From Streptomyces sp. CB02400 (GTDB taxonomy: Bacteria > Actinomycetota > Actinomycetes > Streptomycetales > Streptomycetaceae), in contig NZ_LIWB01000022.1 of NCBI RefSeq assembly GCF_001905725.1, positions 84,051-148,050 of the forward strand: a stretch of 64,000 nt of DNA. Direction: 5' to 3'. Positions within the stretch are counted from its first letter, which is position 1, and each line of letters opens with the position of its first letter. Shown here in pieces: positions 51,856-62,228 of this stretch. The translations under genes were made by a program, and so were the position numbers. The notes under the pieces are model-generated. The model was not told the origin of the DNA. It did no database searches and was given only the letters and a program-made list of their open reading frames with translations.

Positions 51856-52610
51856 CTATGGCGCGGGGTCGGGGTCGGGTCTGTCACAGGTCGGTGGCGT
51901 GAACGTCCGCTCCCCCACCGGGTCGGACTTCTCCGCCCCCTCCCCATCAACGATTCTCGGTGCGGTCCCTCGGCCGTCCCTTCGGCCGGTCACCATTCCG
52001 AGCCGCCGCAGTTGCTCGCGGAACATGACGCCTCCGGCCGCGAGGGCGTCCACCAGGGGTACACCCGTCTCCTCGATCCCCTCCCCGTCCTGCGCGGGGC
52101 CGGCCGAGTCGCGGACGGAAGCGGTCTCCTGCTCCCGCTCGGCGGTCTGCCGCCGACTGTCCGGCTCCTGCCGCGCCCGGGCGAGCGTCTCCTCCGCCCT
52201 GGCGCGCTTCTCCTCAACGCCTGGTAGATGCGGCTGTTGTCCCTCGCGCGGGCCTCCAACCGTGCCGCGCCACTGATCCGCTGCCCCTCGGCCGTCCGCC
52301 GCCGCCACCCTTCCACCAGGTCCCGCAGCTCGTCGGCGGCCTCCGGGTGTTCACCCAGCAGCCCGACGAAGCGCGCGATCCACCGGCCCCGCAGCGGCCC
52401 GGTGGCATCGGGCCCGTCGCTCTCGGCGGCGGCGAGCGCGGTGGTCCGGGACGCTTCCAGTTCGCGCCCGACCTCCTCGACGACCCCCGGCCGGAACCGG
52501 CGCCGGACGGTCACCACGCCGCCCCGCGTCTGCTGCCGGCCCTCGGCGACGAGCAGTGTGACCAGGGACGTACCCGCCGTACCGGCCGGTGTGAGCAGAG
52601 TGGGACCCAT
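51856..52610 (-). pseudogene. Hypothetical coiled-coil protein, split by a 1-bp frameshift
   Basis: ATG 52610 opens MGPTLLTPAGTAGTSLVTLL, then GRQQTRGGVVTVRRRFRPG and HPEAADELRDLVEGWRRR. After ARARDNSRIYQA (about 52220) this frame turns into Arg/Pro/Ser-rich nonsense. The next frame continues with protein-like, coiled-coil sequence VEEKRARAEETLARARQE, then LVDALAAGGVMFREQLRRLG, and ends at 51856. One added base at 52219-52221 would give a single protein of about 251 residues. No function is recognised. A truncated relative lies at 46845-47147. Confidence 0.65.
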
Positions 52611-52694
52611 CGCAGCCCCCGAACGTTCGCAACGACGCCCCCACCGCAGCCCAACACTCGCTGTCCGTGACGTCGTTGGCGCTCGCGATCGCCA

Positions 52695-53186
52695 TCACGA
52701 TGAAGGGGTTGGTGCGAGCCGTTCGCCCGCGCAGGTGGCGCGGCCGTAGGTGCCCGACGCGGTGGCGCTCTGGACGTGGGCGCCGCGGACGGCGAGGGCG
52801 CAGCGCGCCTGTCCACCCTTGTCGTCGAGGACGATGCTGATGGTGGGCGGCTGGCCCAGCGGCACCCGGACGGTCTTCTCCCAGGGCAGCTCGATGTCCT
52901 TCTCGACGGTCGCCCTGCCCTCCTCGCTGCGGGCGAGGTAGCTGACGTCGACGTTGCCGTCGCCGGTGATCCGGTACGTCACGGCGGCCGTCGGTGCCTT
53001 CGGCTGCTCCGGGCGGGGGTCGCTCCCGGTGCCGAGGACGCCGTACAGGACGAAGCCCAGGCAGACGACGAGGATCGCGCCGGCGGCGATGAAGCCCGCC
53101 CGGTCGCCGCCCCGGCGCTTGTCGGTCGATTCGCCGGCCGGGGCGTCCTTTTCCGTTGTTTCTTCCGTGCTTTCGGTCGTCGACAT
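52695..53186 (-). CDS. MmpS-family-like membrane-anchored protein
   Basis: 163-residue protein with an acidic N-terminal tail (MSTTESTEETTEKDAPAGE), one membrane helix (AGFIAAGAILVVCLGFVLYG) and an extracytoplasmic beta-domain of the MmpS type: VTYRITGDGNVDVSYLARSE, ELPWEKTVRVPLG, SIVLDDKGG and CALAVRG. MmpS proteins of mycobacteria assist MmpL exporters; no MmpL gene is adjacent. Position next to the RHS locus may be chance. The ATG at 53186 has a weak ribosome site (GAAAG). It is divergent from the RHS gene across a 280-bp promoter region. Confidence 0.8.
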   Translation of the reverse strand: MSTTESTEETTEKDAPAGESTDKRRGGDRAGFIAAGAILVVCLGFVLYGVLGTGSDPRPEQPKAPTAAVTYRITGDGNVDVSYLARSEEGRATVEKDIELPWEKTVRVPLGQPPTISIVLDDKGGQARCALAVRGAHVQSATASGTYGRATCAGERLAPTPSS

Positions 53187-53341
53187 GGAGGCCGGCTTTC
53201 GTCGGGCGCAATTTCCGCGCGTGCTTCCGGTACGGAACCGGGCGGTTATACACCATGCGGAATACGCGGCGCCACCGAGAAGACAAACGGGGGCGAAGCG
53301 ACCGCGTCCAGGGGCTTCAATGACCCCAAATGTCCAATCGC

Positions 53342-53371
53342 TTGACATGCCGTCATCCAACTGGTCAATAA
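53342..53371 (+). promoter_or_regulatory. Promoter candidate for the RHS gene
   Basis: A perfect -35 TTGACA at 53342-53347 is followed after 17-18 nt by TCAATAAT, a fair -10, about 95 nt before the GTG. The surrounding sequence is unusually AT-rich for the window. Confidence 0.45.
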
Positions 53372-53466
53372 TCCGGCCGCCGTTCGGAATTCCCCGTAAC
53401 GGCTCGTTCGGCGCGCCCTTTTCGCGTACGGCGGGACAGGGGCCGCCGTTGTCGAAAGGTCATGAC

Positions 53467-56400
53467 GTGAAGGTGCCGTACAGGAGATATCTCTCCTGTC
53501 TGGTGGTGGCGGCGATAGCGGGATCGCTCTTGCCGCAGGTCGCATACGCGGCCCCGCCATCGGAGCCCGAAAAGGGCGATGAAAAGGGGTTTTTCGATAG
53601 CGTCACCGACTGGTTCGGGGACGACGAGAAGAACCCCGAACCCCCGTCGTACGGTGAGCGTGGAATCGCGGACCGCCAGAAACTGCCCAAGGGAAAGAAC
53701 GCGCCGAAGGCGAAGCGGGTCAAGGAGCTGACCGGCCTGCGGACGGCGAACGCCCGGTACTGGCGGATGTCCGACGGCCGTACCGAGGTGGAGCTGTCGG
53801 CGGTGCCGACGTCCTACCGGGACGGTACGGGCGAGAAGGCCGGGTGGAAGCCGATCGACACGTCGGTCGAGGCGTCGGAGACGAAGGGCTTCGACTTCGC
53901 GAACACGACGAACACGCTGCACAGCCGGTTCGGTTCGGACGCCGGGAAGCTGCTGCGGGTGGAGGCCGGTGAGGGCCGGTCGGTGACGATGGGCCTGGCC
54001 GGCGCGGACGCGCTGAAGCCGACGGCCAAGGGCGGCACGGTCACGTACGAGGACGCGATCGACGGCGCGGACCTCACCTACGAGGTGGGTGCCGGGCGCG
54101 TCAAGGAGAACATCGTCCTGGACGAACGGCCCTCCGGTCCGGTGAGGTTCACGTTCACGCTGGACGTGGACGGGCTGACGCCGAAGCAGGGCGAGGACGG
54201 TTCGATCCGCTTCTTCGGCGAGTCCGCGGACCCCGTGCTGGTGATCCCGGCCGGGTTCATGACGGACTCGAAGAAGGACGCCTCGTCGCCGTACGGCACC
54301 ACGTACAGCACCGAGGTGAAGCAGCGGCTCGCCAAGGCCGGGGACGGCTGGACGCTGACCGTCACGCCGGACGCGAAGTGGCTGGCCGCGAAGGAACGCC
54401 GGTACCCCGTCACGGTCGACCCGACGATCGAGATCGCGCCGACGCCGACGACGGCGCAAGATGTGATGATCTCCTCGGACGGCCCGGCGTCGAACTACGA
54501 CGACAACTGGCGGCTGTCGGTCGGCAACACCACCTCCGGATCGTCGCGCGCCCTGCTGCGGTTCCCGCTGTCCGGGATACCGGCCGGGACGCGCGTGGAC
54601 TCGGCGGACCTGAAGCTGTACTACGACCAGACGCACACCACCTCCGGTGACGAGGTACGCCTGGAGGCGCACCGGGCCACCCAGGAGTGGAGCGAGGCGA
54701 CGGCCACCTGGAACAGCGCCCAGGGCATCACCGGTGAGCTGTCCGGCACGTCCGTCGTCGTCGACGACGGGGACACGGGCCGCACCGCGGCGGTGGGTTC
54801 GTGGCCGGCGTCGGGGAACACCACGTACACGCAGCACGCGGTCAACCAGGACTACCTGTACAACAAGGACTCGGTGGCGGGTGACACGTACACCTGGCAG
54901 CCGAGCCTGCCGGAGGACGGCACCTACCAGGTCGACGTGCACAGCGTGCCCGCCGTCGACCGGGCGACCAACGCGCCGTACACGGTGACGTACTCCGGCG
55001 GGTCGAAGCAGTACACCGTCGACCAGAGCGCCGGCACCGGCGGTGTGTGGAAGCCGCTGGGCTCGCACCCGTTCAAGGCGGGCACGGCCGGCAAGATCGT
55101 CCTGGGTGACGCACCGGCCTCGACGTCCACCGCGGTCGTCGCGGACGCCGTGCGCTTCACCAAGGGCGGGACCGTCACCAAGAAGCCGGGCGAGGTGAGC
55201 ACCTGGCACTCGTTCCCGGTGACGAAGACCGTCCAGCAGTGGATCGACGGCACCTACGACAACCACGGCTTCGTGGTCAAGGCCGGCGACGAGAGCGCCG
55301 ACGCCCCCAAGGGCGGCCCCCGCTACGAGGGCAGCGAGTTCGGCTACGGCGGCGAGACGGCCAACTACCCGCGCCTGGTGCTGACCTTCGGGCGGCAGGG
55401 CGTGGCCCTCGACTCCCCGTCCGTGATCCACGCGACGGGCGCGGAGCTGCACTGGCCCGACTACCAGGACCCGGACGCCGGCTCCACCGGCGACGACCTG
55501 GCCGAGTACCAGGTCCACCGCTCCGTCTACCAGTCGTTCACGCCGTCGGCGGCGACGCTGGTGGCCCCCGTGGACGGGTCGGCGAACGCCTTCACCGACA
55601 CCACGGCGGTACCCACCCCGGCGGACAGCGCCGATCCGTTCGGCCGCGCCTACTACTACATGGTCGCGGTGAAGACGAAGGACGGGCAGGTCATCGGCTC
55701 GCCCACCCAGCTCGTGCGGCTGCCGAAGGCGGGCCGCACCACGAAGGTGATCACGGCCGGCCAGGACACCACCCTGTCCTCCGCGCAGCCGACGGCCGCC
55801 CACGACTCGTTCGACGAGTACGGGCCGCAGCCGTGGCTGACGGTCGGCAACAACTCCACCACCTACGGCGACACCCGCGCCCTGCTGGACTTCGGCGACC
55901 TCGGTGTCCCCGCGTCCTCGCGCGTCCTCCAGGCCACGGTCCGCCTCTGGGGCACCCAGTCGACGCGGAGCGCCGAGGGAGCGGTCTACGAACTGCGTCC
56001 GCTCACGCGGGACTTCGACGAGAGCGCGACCTGGAACAAGGCCACCTCCGGCACCGCCTGGACCGCGCCCGGCGGTGACGTCGGCGCGGCGGTCTCCGAC
56101 GTCGGCGCGATGAGCAACGACCCGGCCCGCCACGACTGGGACGTCACCTCCCTGGCCCAGGGCTGGGTGACCGACCCGGCCGGCGGGCACGGGGTCGCCA
56201 TCAAGACGGCGGACGAGGCCGCCGCGCAGGAGCGCTCGGTCTTCCTGTCCTCGGAGGCGCCCGAGCAGCGGCTGCGGCCCAAGCTCGTCGTCACCTACGT
56301 GGACGAGACCCCGGAGTCGACGTACTACGCGCCGGGCACGCCGGCCCGGATGACGCCCAACTCCACCTACACCGTCGACGTCACCCTCACCAACACCACC

Positions 56401-59400
56401 GACCAGCAGTGGACGGTGGCCGGTCACGAGCTGACCTACCGGTGGTCCCTGCCGGACGGCACGGACGCCACCACCGGCGGCAACCAGGTCCGCACCGCGC
56501 TGCCGCACGACCTCGCCCCCGGTGCCTCCGTCACCATCCCCGCGCAGGTCAAGACGCCGATCAACTCCGACTCCGGCAACAAGCGCACCGAGTACACGCT
56601 GACCTGGGAGGTCCAGGACACGGCCGGTACGGCGGCGGAGGTCACCGGCCTCACCCAGCACGTGGCCGTGGAGGACCCGACCTCCAACCAGCTCGGCCTG
56701 GAGAAGTTCTACTCCTACACCGGCAAGAACACCGGCGCCGGCTCGACGGTGATGAACAACCTGGCGGCCGGGAACAGCGTGTGGTCGTACAACGCGTTCA
56801 CCAACCCCGGCCGAGGGCTGAACACGTTCTTCCGGGTGGCGTACAACTCGCTGGACACCTCGGACACGGTCTCCGGGCACGGCTGGTCGTTCCAGGCGTC
56901 GGGCCCCATCCGGCTGGGCGCGCCGCTGGACTTCCACCCCAACCCGCACCCCACCGAGATCCGCCTCCCGGACGGTGACGGCACCACGCACGTCTTCCGC
57001 AAGCAGGACGACGGCACGTGGAAGGCCCCCGCGGGCGTCCACTACCGGATCACGTCCAAGGAGGGCCTGGACTGCACCCCGGCCAAGGACCCGGTCCTGG
57101 ACGCCTGGACGCTCACGCGCCCCGACGGCACCCGCTTCCTCTTCGGCTGCGACGGCTACATGACGTCCGCGGTCGACAAGAACGGCAACACGCAGACGTT
57201 CACGTACGAGGAGCGCAAGTCCAACAACAAGCCGACCAAGTTCCTCCGGTACATCACCGACCCGGCCGGCCGGCAGTCGCTCACCGTCGACTACTACGAC
57301 AAGGCCGAGGCGACCAGCCCGAAGATCGAGGACCACATCCAGTCGGTCACCGACATCTCGGGCCGCAAGCTCACGTTCGAGTACTCGGACAAGGGCCTGC
57401 TGACCAAGATGACCGACGGCGCGGGCTCGGCCCAGCCGAAGGTCTTCGCCTTCACGTACGACGCCACGCAGGGCAACAAGAACGTCAAACTCGTCACCGC
57501 CACGGACCCTCGCGGCAACGCCACGAAACTGGCGTACAACGAGCCGTCGGCCGGGGACGACCCGAAGTACCACTGGTGGACGAAGACCATCACCGACCGG
57601 CTGGACGGGGCGACCGGGTTCACGTACGCGGTGAACGCGGCGAACACGAAGTTCACCGACGCCGAGGTGACGGACGCCGAGTCGCACACCACCTCCTACG
57701 TGGCGGACGACTTCGGCCGCCCGGTGCAGACGACGAACGCCAAGTCCCAGACCACGAAGATGAGCTGGGACGCGGACAACAACGTCACCTACCTGGAGGA
57801 GGCCAACGGCGCCAGGACGGCTTACTGCTACGACCAGAAGACCGGCTACCCGCTCTGGTCACGGGACGCGGAGACCAACAAGTCCGGTGTCCCGGACGCC
57901 TCGGAATGCGCTCCGGGCACGTACCCGGCCGACTCGCAGCGGTACAGCTACCAGACCCGCGCCGACGGCTACGCGGCCGACCTGTCCACCAAGACCTCCC
58001 CGGAGGGCCGCACGTGGCAGTTCGGCCATGACGCCTTCGGCAACCTGAAGACGGTCACCGACCCCAAGGGCGTCGCGACGGCGACGGCGGACGACTACAC
58101 GACGTCGTACGAGTACGACTCCCACGGCCAGCTCACCAAGGCGACGGACGCCAACGGCAACCCGACGACCAACAGCGACTTCGGTCCCACGGGTTATCCG
58201 GCGAAGATCACCGACGCACTGGGCGAGTCGACGTCGTTCGTCTACGACCAGCGCGGTCAGGTCACCGAGGTCACCGACGCGCTGGGCAAGAAGACCACGC
58301 AGACGTACGACGCCTTCGGTCGGCCGAAGTCGGGCACGGTCGCGAAGGACCAGGACGCGGACGTCTTCATCACCGCGCCGGCCCCGGTCTACGACGCCAA
58401 CGACAACATCACCGAGTCGACGTCGCCGAACGGCGCGGTCTCGACCGCGGTGTACGACGACGCGGACCAGATGACCTCGGCCACCGCTCCGAAGGACACC
58501 CCCACGTCCCCCGAGCGGCGGACCGCCTACACCTACGACAAGGTCGGCAACCTCAGGACCGTCACGGAGCCGAAGGGCACGCTGACCGCCTCGGACACCA
58601 CCGACTACGTCACCACCAACCACTACGACGAGATCTACCAGCTCACCGCGGCGGTCAACACGGCCGGTGACAGGATCAGCTACGAGTACGACGTCGTCGG
58701 CAACCCCGTCAAGGTCGTCGACCCGAAGAAGAACGCCACCGCGGACACCACGGACCACACGTCCAAGATGGCGTACGACCTGAACCACCGGCTCACCACG
58801 TTCACGGACGCGGCGGGCAAATCCAGTTCGCGTACCTATGACCGGGACGGCCTCGTCCTCACGTCCACGGACCCCGAGAACAGCACCACCACCTACACCT
58901 ACGACGAGCGGGGCAAGCAGGCCGAGGTCAAGGTCCCGTACGACGCGACCACGTTCCGCATCACGAAGTACGCATACGACCAGGTCGGCAACACCACCAA
59001 GGTGACAACGCCGCGGGGCACCGCGACAGCCACGGTGGACGACTTCGCCTCGCGTACCGAGTACGACGCGCTGAACCGTCCGGTGAAGCAGTACCAGCCG
59101 TACGACCCGAGCGACCCCCAGCACGACGACCCGAACGTCTACACGCAGACCGTGTACGACGCGCTGGGCCGGGTGGAGCGGCAGTCGCTGCCGCCGTCGG
59201 AGGGCCAGACGGTCCGCAACGACACGGTCTTCGAGTACTTCGACAACGGCTGGACGAGGAAGTCCACCGACCCGTGGGACATCAGCACGACGTACGACTA
59301 CAACGAGATCGGGCAGCAGACGTCCCGTACCCTCACGTCGGCGGGCGGTTCCTCGGGCCGCACGATGACGCAGTCGTACTACCCCGACGGCAAGCTCAAG

Positions 59401-62100
59401 TCCAAGTCGGACGACGGCGTACCGGCGGGCAAGTCGGTTGTGCTCGTCGAGAATTCCGACACCCAGCACACCTCGGCCACGGGCACGTGGGCGACCGGCG
59501 ACGTCGCCGGTCAGCAGGGCTACAACCACCGCACTCATGCGGCCGGTGCGGGCACGGACGCCTTCACCTGGACGCTGAACATCCCGAAGGACGGCACGTA
59601 CACCGCGTACGCGAAGTACCCGAAGGTCACGGGCGCCGCGACGGCGGCGAAGTACACGCTGGCGCAGGGTGCGACGACCCACCCGTCGGTCAGCAAGGAC
59701 CAGACGGCCGCCCCCGGCACCTGGGTGACGCTCGGTTCGTACAGCTTGAAGCAGGGCAATGACGCCACGCTGAAGCTGGAACAGAGCAGCTCGGGCGTCG
59801 TGGTCGCCGACGCCGTCAAGCTGGTGCGGGACACATCCGGCGAGACGGACGCCGAGAAGCGGACGTTCACCTACGCGTACGACGTCAACGGCAACATGAC
59901 GTCGATCGACGACACGTCGTCGGGTGCGAGGATCGACGCGTACACGGTCGTCTACGACGGGCTGAACCAGGTACAGAAGGTGACCGAGGCCCTCGCGGGC
60001 CAGGAGAAGAAGGTCACGTCGTATACCTACGACGCGAACGGCCAGGCGGACACGGTCACCCACCCGAGCCAGTTCTCCAAGTACGCCTACGACTCGCGCG
60101 AGCTGGTCAAGTCGGTCTCCATCGGCGAGTCCGCCACAGACCCCTCGCCCAAGGTCACCACCTTCACGTTCACGGACCGCGGCCAGCGGCTCAAGGAGAC
60201 CAAGGCCAACGGCAACACCGTCGACTTCACGTACCACCTCGGTGGTGAGCCGAAGTCGACCACTGAGAGGAAGCCCGACGGCACCCTCGTCTCCTCACAC
60301 ACCTACGCCTACGACCTGAACGGCAACAAGGCGCAGGACGTCGCGAAGAAGATGAACGCCGACAACCACGCGGCGTACCTCGACTCCACGACGGACTACA
60401 CCTACGACCCGGTGGGCCGGCTCGTCGAATCGGTCAAGACCGGCAACGGCGCGGGCACCGAGAAGTACGTCCACGACGACAACGCCAACGTCATCTCGCA
60501 GACGGTCAAGAACGTCACGACCACCTACGAGTACGACCGCAACCGCCTGCTGCTGGGCACCACCGGCGGCACGACGGCCACGTACAACTATGACCCGTTC
60601 GGCCGCCAGGAGTCGGTCACCTCGGGCGGCGAGGTCATCGAGAGGAGCGTGTACGACGGCTTCGACCACGTCGTGGAGTCCCAGAAGATGGACGCCACCG
60701 GCGCGATGAAGTCGACGAAGTACACCTTCGACCCGCTGGACCGCACCGCGTCGAAGACCGCGGACGGCAAGACGACCGAGTTCAGCTACCTCGGCCTGTC
60801 CACGGAGGTGCTGAGCGAGGAGGTTGCCGGCCAACTCACCAAGTCGTATCAGTACAGCCCGTGGGGCGAGCGTCTCTCCCAGGTCAAGCACAACACCGAC
60901 GGCACGAGCGAGGACGGCTTCTACGGCTACAACTCGCACAACGACGTCGAGACGCTGACCGACAAGAACGGCGACGCCAAGGCGACGTACGGCTACACCG
61001 CCTACGGCTCCGACGACAAGTCGGAGTTCACGGGCATCGACAAGCCGGACGCCGCCGACCCGACGAAGCAGGAGTACAACCCCTACCGCTTCAACGCGAA
61101 GCGCTGGGACGCCCAGTCGGGTACGTACGACATGGGGTTCCGGGACTACAGCCCGGGGCTCAACCGCTTCACCACCCGGGACATGTACAACGGCGCGCTG
61201 GCCGACATGAACCTGGGCGCGGATCCGTTCACCGGCAACCGCTACTCGTTCGCCGGCGGCAACCCCACCAGTTTCGTCGAGCTGGACGGCCACTTCGCCA
61301 TCCCGCTGATCTGGTACGCGGGTGCGGCGCTGGTCACGGCCCTGTACGCGGCGACGCCGTCGGGTCAGCAGAACCTGAACGACATGGCCATGGCCCTCGG
61401 CCAGCTGATGCCGTCGGCGGAAGACGTCTCTTCCTCCGGGTCGTCCAGCCGGACGGCCCCCGGGCCCACGCCGTCGCCGGCTCCCGGGCCGGCGCCCACC
61501 CCGCCGGGTGGGGGTGGCGGCGGTTCGAGCGGTCCGAAGGGTACGGCCACCGGAGCGGCGGTCTCCATGATCGTCCGGCTCTTCCAGGGCCTTTCGGCGC
61601 ACAGCTCCGAGCCGGACACGTCGTTCCAGCGCAAGGCGATCGACAACGCCGGCAACGAGAACAAGAAGTGCCAGAGCTCCTCGGGCGCCAGCACCGTCTG
61701 GAACTCGCCCGTGGACGGGCAGGGGCGGGCGACAGGTGGTTTCGCCTGTCTGAACCCGTCCGCCCCGGCGACGAGGAACACGAGCGAACCGCAGGAACCG
61801 GTCGGCTGGAGCCTGCAGGACGAGGCGGACAACTGGAACCGGGCTCACCTGATCGCCCGGGAATTCGGAGGCACCCACCTCCGGAAGAACATCATCCCGA
61901 CGACCGCCTACGCCAATCAGACGGAGATGCGGTCGGTGGAGTACGAGATCGAGAGACGGCTCAAGCTGGGCGAGCGGGTGTATTACCAGTCCGTTCCGAT
62001 CTACATCCCGAACCGGGTGACTCCGATCGGCGTGCACATGTACGTGTCGAGTTCGTCGGGTACATTCTCACGGCTGATCAACAGCGGAGTTCACGACTGA
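53467..62100 (+). CDS. Giant secreted RHS/YD-repeat protein with C-terminal nuclease-like toxin domain
   Basis: 2877 residues. Sec signal peptide (CLVVAAIAGSLLPQVAYA, cleavage near 28). Next come a DNRLRE beta-domain from about 328 interrupted by a golvesin-C-like domain (about 455-560), an FN3-like part (about 650-755), a second DNRLRE (about 757-945) and an Ig-like part. RHS/YD repeats run from about 1075 to 2600, with a second golvesin-like insert near 1990-2120, and end with the core YRFNAKRWDAQSGTYDMGFRDY. A membrane-like helix (LIWYAGAALVTALYAA), a Pro/Gly/Ser linker and the last 180 residues follow. The tail WNRAHLIAREFGGTHLRKNI and ERVYYQSVPIYIP looks like a DNA/RNA non-specific endonuclease, catalytic His near 2794. 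GTG 53467 follows AAAGG. Two SUKH genes follow as likely immunity. Confidence 0.9.
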   Translation: MKVPYRRYLSCLVVAAIAGSLLPQVAYAAPPSEPEKGDEKGFFDSVTDWFGDDEKNPEPPSYGERGIADRQKLPKGKNAPKAKRVKELTGLRTANARYWRMSDGRTEVELSAVPTSYRDGTGEKAGWKPIDTSVEASETKGFDFANTTNTLHSRFGSDAGKLLRVEAGEGRSVTMGLAGADALKPTAKGGTVTYEDAIDGADLTYEVGAGRVKENIVLDERPSGPVRFTFTLDVDGLTPKQGEDGSIRFFGESADPVLVIPAGFMTDSKKDASSPYGTTYSTEVKQRLAKAGDGWTLTVTPDAKWLAAKERRYPVTVDPTIEIAPTPTTAQDVMISSDGPASNYDDNWRLSVGNTTSGSSRALLRFPLSGIPAGTRVDSADLKLYYDQTHTTSGDEVRLEAHRATQEWSEATATWNSAQGITGELSGTSVVVDDGDTGRTAAVGSWPASGNTTYTQHAVNQDYLYNKDSVAGDTYTWQPSLPEDGTYQVDVHSVPAVDRATNAPYTVTYSGGSKQYTVDQSAGTGGVWKPLGSHPFKAGTAGKIVLGDAPASTSTAVVADAVRFTKGGTVTKKPGEVSTWHSFPVTKTVQQWIDGTYDNHGFVVKAGDESADAPKGGPRYEGSEFGYGGETANYPRLVLTFGRQGVALDSPSVIHATGAELHWPDYQDPDAGSTGDDLAEYQVHRSVYQSFTPSAATLVAPVDGSANAFTDTTAVPTPADSADPFGRAYYYMVAVKTKDGQVIGSPTQLVRLPKAGRTTKVITAGQDTTLSSAQPTAAHDSFDEYGPQPWLTVGNNSTTYGDTRALLDFGDLGVPASSRVLQATVRLWGTQSTRSAEGAVYELRPLTRDFDESATWNKATSGTAWTAPGGDVGAAVSDVGAMSNDPARHDWDVTSLAQGWVTDPAGGHGVAIKTADEAAAQERSVFLSSEAPEQRLRPKLVVTYVDETPESTYYAPGTPARMTPNSTYTVDVTLTNTTDQQWTVAGHELTYRWSLPDGTDATTGGNQVRTALPHDLAPGASVTIPAQVKTPINSDSGNKRTEYTLTWEVQDTAGTAAEVTGLTQHVAVEDPTSNQLGLEKFYSYTGKNTGAGSTVMNNLAAGNSVWSYNAFTNPGRGLNTFFRVAYNSLDTSDTVSGHGWSFQASGPIRLGAPLDFHPNPHPTEIRLPDGDGTTHVFRKQDDGTWKAPAGVHYRITSKEGLDCTPAKDPVLDAWTLTRPDGTRFLFGCDGYMTSAVDKNGNTQTFTYEERKSNNKPTKFLRYITDPAGRQSLTVDYYDKAEATSPKIEDHIQSVTDISGRKLTFEYSDKGLLTKMTDGAGSAQPKVFAFTYDATQGNKNVKLVTATDPRGNATKLAYNEPSAGDDPKYHWWTKTITDRLDGATGFTYAVNAANTKFTDAEVTDAESHTTSYVADDFGRPVQTTNAKSQTTKMSWDADNNVTYLEEANGARTAYCYDQKTGYPLWSRDAETNKSGVPDASECAPGTYPADSQRYSYQTRADGYAADLSTKTSPEGRTWQFGHDAFGNLKTVTDPKGVATATADDYTTSYEYDSHGQLTKATDANGNPTTNSDFGPTGYPAKITDALGESTSFVYDQRGQVTEVTDALGKKTTQTYDAFGRPKSGTVAKDQDADVFITAPAPVYDANDNITESTSPNGAVSTAVYDDADQMTSATAPKDTPTSPERRTAYTYDKVGNLRTVTEPKGTLTASDTTDYVTTNHYDEIYQLTAAVNTAGDRISYEYDVVGNPVKVVDPKKNATADTTDHTSKMAYDLNHRLTTFTDAAGKSSSRTYDRDGLVLTSTDPENSTTTYTYDERGKQAEVKVPYDATTFRITKYAYDQVGNTTKVTTPRGTATATVDDFASRTEYDALNRPVKQYQPYDPSDPQHDDPNVYTQTVYDALGRVERQSLPPSEGQTVRNDTVFEYFDNGWTRKSTDPWDISTTYDYNEIGQQTSRTLTSAGGSSGRTMTQSYYPDGKLKSKSDDGVPAGKSVVLVENSDTQHTSATGTWATGDVAGQQGYNHRTHAAGAGTDAFTWTLNIPKDGTYTAYAKYPKVTGAATAAKYTLAQGATTHPSVSKDQTAAPGTWVTLGSYSLKQGNDATLKLEQSSSGVVVADAVKLVRDTSGETDAEKRTFTYAYDVNGNMTSIDDTSSGARIDAYTVVYDGLNQVQKVTEALAGQEKKVTSYTYDANGQADTVTHPSQFSKYAYDSRELVKSVSIGESATDPSPKVTTFTFTDRGQRLKETKANGNTVDFTYHLGGEPKSTTERKPDGTLVSSHTYAYDLNGNKAQDVAKKMNADNHAAYLDSTTDYTYDPVGRLVESVKTGNGAGTEKYVHDDNANVISQTVKNVTTTYEYDRNRLLLGTTGGTTATYNYDPFGRQESVTSGGEVIERSVYDGFDHVVESQKMDATGAMKSTKYTFDPLDRTASKTADGKTTEFSYLGLSTEVLSEEVAGQLTKSYQYSPWGERLSQVKHNTDGTSEDGFYGYNSHNDVETLTDKNGDAKATYGYTAYGSDDKSEFTGIDKPDAADPTKQEYNPYRFNAKRWDAQSGTYDMGFRDYSPGLNRFTTRDMYNGALADMNLGADPFTGNRYSFAGGNPTSFVELDGHFAIPLIWYAGAALVTALYAATPSGQQNLNDMAMALGQLMPSAEDVSSSGSSSRTAPGPTPSPAPGPAPTPPGGGGGGSSGPKGTATGAAVSMIVRLFQGLSAHSSEPDTSFQRKAIDNAGNENKKCQSSSGASTVWNSPVDGQGRATGGFACLNPSAPATRNTSEPQEPVGWSLQDEADNWNRAHLIAREFGGTHLRKNIIPTTAYANQTEMRSVEYEIERRLKLGERVYYQSVPIYIPNRVTPIGVHMYVSSSSGTFSRLINSGVHD

Positions 62101-62228
62101 CGGACTCCGGAGTCATGAAACCGTTGGCTGACTGATCCAGCACGGCCGAGGCGATGGGGTGGGCGATCGCTGATCGTCCACCCCACCGCCGACACCGACG
62201 CCGGTCAGAGCCGATCAGAGAGGAACAC

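Noticed and set aside
52622..52640. GCGAACGTTCGG as a LexA (SOS) box
   Set aside because: It lacks the 4-nt spacer arrangement of the GAAC-N4-GTTC actinobacterial SOS box, and the duplicate at 47.1 kb has GGACGTTCGG.
53365..57687. 1440-codon open frame opposite the RHS gene
   Set aside because: Arg/Val/Gly-rich shadow of the RHS coding strand, with no ribosome site or recognisable domain.
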